Shown in pieces: positions 33,601 to 39,110 of a DNA stretch of 39,110 nt (positions within the stretch are counted from its first letter, which is position 1; every line of letters starts with the position of its first letter). Both the position numbers and the translations under genes were made by a program. The notes under the pieces were generated by a model. It saw nothing but the letters and a program-made list of their open reading frames with translations, was not told the DNA's origin and did no database searches. The DNA comes from NZQO01 sp964639255 (GTDB taxonomy: Bacteria > Bacteroidota > Bacteroidia > Flavobacteriales > Flavobacteriaceae), in contig CAZXDP010000019.1 in assembly GCA_964639255.1 (NCBI GenBank), positions 1-39,110 on the forward strand, read 5' to 3'.

Positions 33601-34750
33601 GGGCGATAGGAGCGTGAACGTAACCGACAACGAAACGCCGGCTACCGATACACGGCTTCGGGCCACAGGCTATCTTCAGGTAGGCCCTTCAACTTCGGAA
33701 AATTTCAGTACGGTGGCGGGACATTTTAATTTCTTCGGGAATCCATATCAGTCGGCGGTTGATATGAATGCCGTCTTGGCACAATCGTCCAATATCAACA
33801 CCAATAATTATTATGTTTACGATCCTTCCTTAGGCGACCGCGGCCAATATGTAACGGTACAATTGCCTGCAGGTACCAATACCGCTTTCAGCAATGCGAA
33901 TCAATATTTGCAACCGGGTCAGGCGGCCATGGTAACCACCGCGGCCAATGGAGCTGCCTCGGTCGTATTTGGGGAAGCAGCTAAGGCGCCTGGCCAACAT
34001 ACACAGGTATTTGGCCCACAACCGGCACCTACTATAAGTGAGCATTTCCTTATAGGAAGACTATTTACGACCGAACGATTTGAGGCCGGCCTGCCGTTGC
34101 ACGATAGTTTTGGGGTATGGTTCGATGCGGACTTTTCGAACGATATCACTGCTGTTGATGCCGTAAAGGCTTATAATCTGGATGAAAACATGGGCTTGAT
34201 GCATCCCGATGGGGTTCGATTGAGCATTGAGCAGCGTGCCATGCCCGAGGCAGGGGAGGTGCGTTCCTTGGTGAATGATCAGTATCGCCATACCGATTAC
34301 ACCTTGGTGGTAGAAATGGGAGGTTTGGATTCGTACGATGTGTTTATGGATGATTTGTATACCGGTGCATCGCAAGGGTTGAAGGTAGGATCTAACGAAA
34401 TTTCGTTTTCGGTAGTTTCAGACGATCCAGCCAGTACCGCTTCGAACCGCTTTCAGTTTCGGTTCGAGGAAACCCTATTGCATGGTGAAGACCAAGCGGC
34501 ATTCGATTTTTCAATATATCCCAATCCGGTAACCAACGGTACGGTGACCCTACGCAGCTCCGGTTGGGTAGGCGAAACGGTACATGTTTCCCTTCGTAAT
34601 GTATTGGGGCAACAGATATTTAAAACCAGCTTTACCGCACTCAAACCCGATAGGGTAGTCGCCTTGGATGCTTCGCTGGCCAGCGGGGTGTATTTCTTGG
34701 AATGTGAACTAAGCAATAGGGCAGTGGTTCGACGCTTGGTGATTGAATAG
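30644..34750 (+). CDS. Large secreted S8 subtilase with FnIII, GEVED-like domain, shared module and T9SS tail
   Basis: The protein has 1368 residues. In order: a signal peptide (1-22); a propeptide-like region to about 105; an S8 subtilase domain with Asp129 (HVWDGGH), His165 (YHAAHVTGTVG), oxyanion Asn258 (VAAGNDG) and Ser353 (GTSMASPNVAG); a beta-sandwich (about 424-548) as in many long subtilases; an FnIII-like domain (about 549-640); a GEVED-type domain ending GQVEDYTV (about 654-785); a module of about 330 residues shared with the protein at 36571; and a T9SS type A sorting domain (about 1287-1368, FSIYPNPV at its start). It is a probable surface or released protease. It stands between the PglA-like and PglC-like genes. 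Confidence 0.9.
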   Translation: MKKLIYTFLVMALLPLGVLFAQSDRQVRQYTATYNQQLLAQMAQEQHETFTTQKQQAVVFAKANGLPVRTTFPDGRTVEVQRLTSNGTLLYYSTYNVAAAASTRTDHLHNGGSLGLNLEGQGMTAHVWDGGHARASHQEYDGPGGNNRVTIMDAGSEGGVQLNYHAAHVTGTVGASGVQANAKGMAPQTLVHGYMWNNDKAEATTAAANGMLVSNHSYGFRSDLAPDYYFGAYIDESRDWDNILYNAPYYLMVVAAGNDGSTNYNGSPLNPALPQYDKLTGHSTSKNNLVVANAQDAVVDAQGNLQSVAINSGSSQGPTDDLRIKPDIAGNGTGVFSTFEASNSDYGAISGTSMASPNVAGSLVLLQQHANNLNGTFLRAATLKGLVLHTADDAGPTGPDAVWGWGLMNAKRAAETLTEAHEGLGAMVAELTLAQGQTYVLNVDSDGLQPLLASISWTDPAGTATTALNSATSRLVNDLDIRITQGATTYTPWKLTAVNTNALGDNLVDPFEHIGIAGASGSYTITITHKGSLQGGSQNYSLILSGINVECLAATVPANVLAPLVGGTFAQVSWDIVPGAVYDFRYREVGYPTWTVVEDQLQSSYLIEGLLEETDYEVQVRSECTEGGVSGYSGSLLFTTTVNTYCAAGSPDTEFEKISNVTFGSINNNSSSTAGYEDFTALETLVPMGQAIAFSASIFPAYPDDEILVWIDLNKDGDFLDTGELVFTQTQSGGSVSGSITVPTTARQGATRMRVRLHDTSFVANDTPCGDSQYGQVEDYTVILYSDYIYHDSTWTPNNPDGVATTANGILVYDGSTTFSAPTGASNLTIDNDATLRVQDVLSISESLRVEGNLVFESHPTKSGELAAVPNTATVTGKVTVERFIPANRAYRFVSSAVATAEPIREHWQEGANNTGTAFPGDNQNPNPGYGTHITGSQTGANGFDATPSGNPSLFTVDTNAQTFVAVGNTNGNTLGAGDPYLLFVRGDRSVNVTDNETPATDTRLRATGYLQVGPSTSENFSTVAGHFNFFGNPYQSAVDMNAVLAQSSNINTNNYYVYDPSLGDRGQYVTVQLPAGTNTAFSNANQYLQPGQAAMVTTAANGAASVVFGEAAKAPGQHTQVFGPQPAPTISEHFLIGRLFTTERFEAGLPLHDSFGVWFDADFSNDITAVDAVKAYNLDENMGLMHPDGVRLSIEQRAMPEAGEVRSLVNDQYRHTDYTLVVEMGGLDSYDVFMDDLYTGASQGLKVGSNEISFSVVSDDPASTASNRFQFRFEETLLHGEDQAAFDFSIYPNPVTNGTVTLRSSGWVGETVHVSLRNVLGQQIFKTSFTALKPDRVVALDASLASGVYFLECELSNRAVVRRLVIE

Positions 34751-34775
34751 AAAATGGAAATAGGTTGTTTTAATG

Positions 34776-34797
34776 ACGGCAAGGTACAGCTTGCCGT
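34776..34797 (+). terminator. Possible terminator after the subtilase gene
   Basis: An 8-bp stem (34776-34783 with 34790-34797) with a 6-nt loop lies 26 bases past the stop. It lacks a proper T-run, so the call is weak. Confidence 0.4.
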
Positions 34798-34881
34798 TCC
34801 GACTAGTGCCATCGCTTAGGGGTAGTCATCCTTTCTGAAGAGTTTCTTCGGTCTCGTAACTTTTCCGTTATTTTGTACCCC

Positions 34882-35490
34882 ATGTACGTATTGGTTCTAA
34901 AACCCTTCTTCGACAGGTTGTGCGCTGCCTTGGGGCTCCTATTGCTGAGTCCCATCCTACTACTTACGGCCCTGGTGCTATGGGGGGCACAAGGGGGAAA
35001 TCCGTTTTTCGTGCAAACCCGGCCTGGAAAAGGGGGGCGCCTTTTTAAGATTATCAAGTTCCGGACCATGACCAACGCCCGCGATGCTGAGGGGAATTTG
35101 CTGCCCGACGCCCAGCGTATCACCGCGGTGGGACGGTTGGTTAGGAAATCGTCCTTAGACGAACTCCCACAGCTTCTCAATGTACTGAAGGGCGACATGA
35201 GCTTTGTGGGCCCAAGGCCCCTGTTGCCCGAATACCTGCCCTTGTACAACGAGTTCCAACAGCAACGGCATAAGGTACTGCCCGGCATTACGGGCTGGGC
35301 CCAGGTAAATGGAAGGAATGCCGTAAGCTGGGATGAGAAGTTCGCGCTCGATGTATGGTACGTGCACCACCAAAGCTTGGCGCTCGACCTAAAAATTCTC
35401 CTGCTAACGGTAAAAAAGGTATTTTTACGCAAGGATATCAACACCGAAGGCGCGGCAACAGCGCATCGGTTTAAGGGAAATAAAGAGTGA
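34882..35490 (+). CDS. Undecaprenyl-phosphate sugar-1-phosphate transferase, PglC-like
   Basis: The 202-residue protein is a minimal monotopic phosphoglycosyl transferase: one N-terminal hydrophobic re-entrant helix (LGLLLLSPILLLTALVLW) and a catalytic domain with FKIIKFRTMTNARD, the catalytic Asp-Glu in SSLDELPQ, MSFVGPRPLLPEYLPLY and PGITGWAQVNGRN. It transfers a sugar phosphate to undecaprenyl phosphate and so starts the lipid-linked glycan. The length and the PglD-like neighbour point to diacetylbacillosamine-type chemistry. ATG at 34882 is chosen; a TTG six residues' length earlier overlaps a -7-like box (TTATTTTG, 34868-34875). The stop is one base before the next ATG. Confidence 0.92.
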   Translation: MYVLVLKPFFDRLCAALGLLLLSPILLLTALVLWGAQGGNPFFVQTRPGKGGRLFKIIKFRTMTNARDAEGNLLPDAQRITAVGRLVRKSSLDELPQLLNVLKGDMSFVGPRPLLPEYLPLYNEFQQQRHKVLPGITGWAQVNGRNAVSWDEKFALDVWYVHHQSLALDLKILLLTVKKVFLRKDINTEGAATAHRFKGNKE

Positions 35491-35491
35491 T

Positions 35492-36142
35492 ATGGAAGAT
35501 ATAGCTATAATAGGGGCGGGTGGCTTTGGTCGCGAAGTAAAGCTTTTGATTGATCAAATTAATAAAAACAAACCTAGCTATAATATATTGGGATTTTATG
35601 ACGATTCCAACCAACTTCCGAAAATAATTAACGGATGTCCAAATCTTGGAAATATTGAGCAACTATTAACCGCCCCTGTATGCACAACTGTCGCATTGGG
35701 CATAGGCGTGCCTCAAATTAAAAAGGCGGTTATAGAAAGATTGCAAGAAGGTACGCAGCACTTCACATTTCCTTCGTTAATACATCCAGGAATTTATATT
35801 GATTCACAGTACGTGGATATTGGAGAGGGGACCATCATTTGTGGAGGTAGTATCTTGACCTGTAACATCGTTATTGAATCTTTTGTCACAGTAAATTTAA
35901 ACTGCACAGTTGGTCACGACTCGATCATATCAAGTTTTAGTTCGATTATGCCATCAGTTAATATTTCTGGGGAAGTTACGATTGAACCCTGCGTATATGT
36001 GGGAACAGGTGCAAAAATTATTAACCAAATATCAATCGGTGAGAATACTGTAGTTGGAGCAGGAGCAGTAGTTTCAAAATCGTTACCCAAAAATTGTACT
36101 GCAGTAGGTATCCCTGCGAAGCCCATAAAGTTTCACTCATAA
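35492..36142 (+). CDS. NeuD/PglD-family sugar O/N-acetyltransferase
   Basis: The 216-residue protein has an N-terminal Rossmann-like half (DIAIIGAGGFGREVKLLIDQIN) and a C-terminal left-handed beta-helix ending NTVVGAGAVVSKSLPKNCTAVGIPAKPI. This is the NeuD/PglD architecture of acetyltransferases acting on UDP-amino sugars or sialic-acid-like sugars. The catalytic His lies in TVGHDSIISSFSS. It is coupled to the PglC-like gene, with one base between. The expected aminotransferase (PglE) and dehydratase (PglF) are not in the window. GC content drops here to about one third in sampled lines, unlike the gene before it. Confidence 0.88.
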   Translation: MEDIAIIGAGGFGREVKLLIDQINKNKPSYNILGFYDDSNQLPKIINGCPNLGNIEQLLTAPVCTTVALGIGVPQIKKAVIERLQEGTQHFTFPSLIHPGIYIDSQYVDIGEGTIICGGSILTCNIVIESFVTVNLNCTVGHDSIISSFSSIMPSVNISGEVTIEPCVYVGTGAKIINQISIGENTVVGAGAVVSKSLPKNCTAVGIPAKPIKFHS

Positions 36143-36285
36143 GGCCTTTTTTAGCTGTTTCATAAAATTCAAGCAGTAAATTGAAATAGCGGCGTGATCC
36201 CAGATTCGTGTAGCTTGGTTATTGCAAGTTATAGTTCAGTTCCCCCCTAGATAAGCAATGGACGCCCCCTAGATACGCCCTATAT

Positions 36286-36303
36286 AAAGTATGAATAAAG
36301 CAT
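36286..36303 (-). repeat. Dispersed 18-base repeat, copy 2 (inverted)
   Basis: The reverse complement, ATGCTTTATTCATACTTT, matches 22219-22236 at 17 of 18 positions. Confidence 0.6.
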
Positions 36304-36535
36304 CAGTACCCCCTAAGGACCTTTAGGATTGGTCTAAGATGAAACTACGAAAAGTGCATTATTGCCCTTGCGTTCTGGCCGTCGGATTACTATTCAAGTA
36401 TGCCAGCGTCGTTTACGGATTTCCGTTTGCATTATTTTAAAAACTGTGCTATGTTTGTGTCTCCCCCTCCAAGTCTTATTCATTTTATAACAATTTTATA
36501 ACCTTCCTTTTTTCTTCGGAAAAGGGGTATGCTGG

Positions 36536-36543
36536 TATTTTTG
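36536..36543 (+). promoter_or_regulatory. -7 box (TATTTTTG) of the lamin-tail protein gene
   Basis: A perfect TAnnTTTG box ends 27 bases before the ATG at 36571. A matching -33 TTG is not evident. Confidence 0.45.
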
Positions 36544-36570
36544 TGAACGTTTTAACAATCAGTATCCCGA

Positions 36571-39110
36571 ATGAAAACAACAGTACCATTTTTCTGCTTT
36601 CCCCCAACCTTTTTATTTTTATCTCTATTATTGCTCTTTAATGCTATAGCATTGGGGCAAACCAATGCCTGGATTAATGAAATACATTATGATAACAATG
36701 GTACAGACCAGAATGAAGGCGTCGAAATAACAATCGAGAATCCTGGTAATTTAAGTGATTATCGTATAGATTTATATAACGGTTCCAACGGGACAACTTA
36801 TAATAATCAAACTGTAGATGCGATTACGCCAGGTGCGGTGGTTGGAAATTTCCACCTATTTCACTGGAATATAGCTGGTATTCAAAATGGCGAACCAGAT
36901 GGTATTGCCTTATCTTATCAAGGAATCGTAATACAATTTTTAAGCTATGAGGGAAGTTTTACAGCTACCGATGGGCCAGCCAATACCTTGGTTTCAATCG
37001 ATATTGGCGTAAGCGAAAGTAATTCTACTACCCCAACTCAATCTATGCAATTGCAAGGAACTGGGACTCAGTATTCAGCTTTTACTTGGGTCTCCGGTAT
37101 TGAAAATACTTATGGCATAATAAATACCGGTCAAGATTTGCAAATTAGCGGCAACCTCCCCCCATCCATCAGCAACATCTCACAGTCGCCCGAGGCCGGC
37201 AACGTGACCTCCAGCGATGCGGTAGTCATTACCGCCCAAATCTCCGACAGCGACGGGGTAGGGGCCGTGACCCTTAACTATGGCAATACCAGCGGAAACT
37301 TAGATGTACCAGTGACGATGACCAATACCACGGGCGATAGCTATTCGGCGACCATCCCTGCCCAGGCCGATGGTACAACTGTGTTCTATCAAGTTGTCGC
37401 TGCCGATTTGGCCGTTCCACCTGCCGTAGCAACTTCCTTGGAAGGTATGTATACCGTTCAAGATCCGCTGGGCCCACCAAGCGTGATCATCAATGAAATG
37501 TCACAAGGGAGTAGCGGCAATAAGGAGTGGATAGAACTGCTGGTGGTTGAGGACAATCTTAATATCCAGGGTTGGGATGTGGGCGACAACGATGGTGGTT
37601 CGTTCAATACGTTCTTTACCTTCTCCAACGATTCGCAATGGGCCTCGGTAGCCGCAGGTACGTTGATCACAATATACAATAGCGTTGATGCAGACGATGT
37701 GATCATCGACGATTTGGATATCACCGACCTGGCCGTTGTCATTCCTTCGAATAATTCCCAATATTTCGACCCTCCAGGTTGGGGGGCTTTTGGTAACAGC
37801 AACAGCGATGACACAGCAGCCATTCGCGATGCGAACGACGTGCTCATCCACGATATGGCGGGCGGCCATCCCTCGCCTATCATTTCGGCCCCGGGAACGG
37901 GGGAGACCAAATATTACATAGGGGAAGACAATGCAATAGCGAATTTGCAGGATCCGAACAATTGGGTCGAGGCCGATGCCGCCAAGGGCACGCCCAGCCG
38001 TCCCAACGGAGGCTTCAATACCGTTTACATCAATTCGCTTCGAGGTATTGCAACTTATTATTACAACTCTGGCAGTTGGACACCAATGAACCCCAGTGGA
38101 AATTCTACCACCGCCGACGCGGTTTTGGTTATGGATGGAACAGTATCCTTAACGGGCAATACCGAAGCTCGAAAGCTGATCATCGATGAAGGTGCTGAAG
38201 TATCGGTTTCGGTTATTCTTTCCGTAGTGGAGGGCATCGACAATAACGGCTCCCTAACCTTTACAAGTACCGCAACCTCCAACGGCGAACTGGCTGCCCT
38301 TCCCAATGGGGCCACCATCCAAGGAGAGATTACCGTAGAGCGCTATATGAGTGCCAACAGGGCCTATCGATTGCTAAGCAGCCCTGTTACCACATCCGGT
38401 TCCATTCGTGCCAATTGGCAGGAAGGGGTAAACAATTCCAGCACGGCCACCAATTTGAATCCCAATCCGGGTTTTGGTACGCACATCACGGGCTCGGCAA
38501 CCGGCGCCAATGGTTTTGATGCTTCGGGTTCCGGAAATGTGTCTATGTTCACCGTAGATGTACCGGCACAGTCGTTCGTCCCCATCGCCAATACCGATGT
38601 TAATACGTTGGTAGGCGGAGTGCCCTATCTGCTGTTCGTTCGGGGTGATAGGAGTATCGATCTTACTGATAACGATGCGACCCCTACGGAGACAGTCTTA
38701 CGCGCCACCGGAACCCTTTCCACCGGAACCGTGCAGCAAACGTATACAGTGAGCGCTGCCGGCGATTTTATCGCCTTCGGCAACCCTTATCAAAGTTCGG
38801 TAGACATGTCGGCCGTGCTTTCAGGCAATACCGATGTGAACCCAAATTTTTATTATGTGTACGATCCCACCCTAGGCGATAATGGGAGCTATACCACCAT
38901 CGACCTAACGACCAATATGGGGTCCAATGGTTCGGCTGCGAATCAATATTTACAGCCCGGACAAGTTGGGCAGGTCGAGGCAATCACCGCGGGCAGTGTA
39001 TCCATCCTATTTGAGCAGACCGATAAGGCCCCTGGCAATCACACGCCTACCTTCCAATCCGTACCTATGCCGAATCAAGGGGAATACCTATTGAGCGCGA
39101 GCCTGTATAC
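36571..39110 (+). CDS. Large secreted lamin-tail-domain protein, probable T9SS cargo (3' end outside window)
   Basis: ATG at 36571 opens a frame without stops to the window end (846 full codons). A signal peptide (MKTTVPFFCFPPTFLFLSLL onward, to about residue 31) is followed by a lamin-tail-like (LTD) domain (WINEIHYDNNGTDQNEGVEI; about 33-195), an Ig-like beta domain (about 197-300), a second LTD-like domain (VIINEMSQGSSGNKEWIELL; about 300-490) and, from about 495, the module shared with the subtilase (SWTPMNP, GELAALPNGATIQGEITVER, FVRGDRS). A T9SS sorting domain is expected beyond the edge but not seen. No nuclease motif is visible. Base composition changes sharply inside the gene near 37150. 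Confidence 0.85.
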   Translation, partial: MKTTVPFFCFPPTFLFLSLLLLFNAIALGQTNAWINEIHYDNNGTDQNEGVEITIENPGNLSDYRIDLYNGSNGTTYNNQTVDAITPGAVVGNFHLFHWNIAGIQNGEPDGIALSYQGIVIQFLSYEGSFTATDGPANTLVSIDIGVSESNSTTPTQSMQLQGTGTQYSAFTWVSGIENTYGIINTGQDLQISGNLPPSISNISQSPEAGNVTSSDAVVITAQISDSDGVGAVTLNYGNTSGNLDVPVTMTNTTGDSYSATIPAQADGTTVFYQVVAADLAVPPAVATSLEGMYTVQDPLGPPSVIINEMSQGSSGNKEWIELLVVEDNLNIQGWDVGDNDGGSFNTFFTFSNDSQWASVAAGTLITIYNSVDADDVIIDDLDITDLAVVIPSNNSQYFDPPGWGAFGNSNSDDTAAIRDANDVLIHDMAGGHPSPIISAPGTGETKYYIGEDNAIANLQDPNNWVEADAAKGTPSRPNGGFNTVYINSLRGIATYYYNSGSWTPMNPSGNSTTADAVLVMDGTVSLTGNTEARKLIIDEGAEVSVSVILSVVEGIDNNGSLTFTSTATSNGELAALPNGATIQGEITVERYMSANRAYRLLSSPVTTSGSIRANWQEGVNNSSTATNLNPNPGFGTHITGSATGANGFDASGSGNVSMFTVDVPAQSFVPIANTDVNTLVGGVPYLLFVRGDRSIDLTDNDATPTETVLRATGTLSTGTVQQTYTVSAAGDFIAFGNPYQSSVDMSAVLSGNTDVNPNFYYVYDPTLGDNGSYTTIDLTTNMGSNGSAANQYLQPGQVGQVEAITAGSVSILFEQTDKAPGNHTPTFQSVPMPNQGEYLLSASLY

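Larger units (their letters stand above)
36143..36570 (+). other. 428-base intergenic region with small repeats, no gene
   Basis: It holds a direct repeat CCCCCTAGATA (36243-36253 and 36265-36275), a copy of the dispersed 18-base repeat (36286-36303), a near palindrome CCTAAGGACCTTTAGG (from 36314), and a short stem with CCTTTT/AAAAGG around 36505-36525. No ORF with good support was found. Confidence 0.6.

Overview
The window looks like a chromosomal segment of a flavobacterium (Bacteroidota, probably marine Flavobacteriaceae). The evidence is several TAnnTTTG-type -7 promoter boxes, three secreted proteins of the type IX secretion (T9SS) kind (two with visible C-terminal sorting domains, the third cut off before one), a menaquinone locus of the isochorismate (MenF/MenD/MenB) type, and a host-like GC content near 50%. 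I see no rRNA, tRNA, CRISPR array, integrase or transposase.

Left part (1-14.4 kb), housekeeping and accessory genes: the end of a rhodanese-domain protein, a PA2169-type four-helix-bundle protein, a 50-residue charged ORF, a secreted DUF4397 repeat protein with a T9SS tail, an SDR oxidoreductase and a zinc alcohol dehydrogenase, a CPBP intramembrane protease, dnaK, a frameshifted glycosyltransferase, a cupin, a tightly overlapping four-gene operon (small membrane protein, ABC ATPase, ABC-2 permease, LolA-like periplasmic protein), a secreted leucine-rich-repeat protein and an alpha/beta hydrolase.

Middle part (14.4-21.5 kb), menaquinone biosynthesis: a hotdog thioesterase (MenI-like), menF and menD, then a small conserved protein, an S1-domain CvfB-like protein, a secreted papain-like C1 peptidase with a small secreted partner, and menB. 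menA, menC and menE are not present in the window.

Right part (21.5-39.1 kb), surface polysaccharide and T9SS proteins: about 1.1 kb of repeat-rich intergenic DNA precedes wecB. A strongly AT-rich cassette follows (GT4 glycosyltransferase, Wzx-like flippase, Wzy-like polymerase, hexapeptide acyltransferase, second GT4; 23.75-29.16 kb). The sequence then returns abruptly to host composition with a PglA-like GT4, and further on a PglC-like sugar transferase and a PglD/NeuD-like acetyltransferase. A 1368-residue secreted subtilase sits between the PglA-like and PglC-like genes. A second large secreted protein with lamin-tail-like domains begins after the acetyltransferase and runs off the window. 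The two large proteins share a module of about 330 residues that I cannot assign to a named family. Short palindromes and heptamer arrays occur on both sides of the AT-rich cassette, one of them as an inverted pair, which suggests a variable glycan locus remodelled by recombination.

All functions are inferred from reading the sequence; no database search was run. GC figures come from counting sampled 60-base lines.
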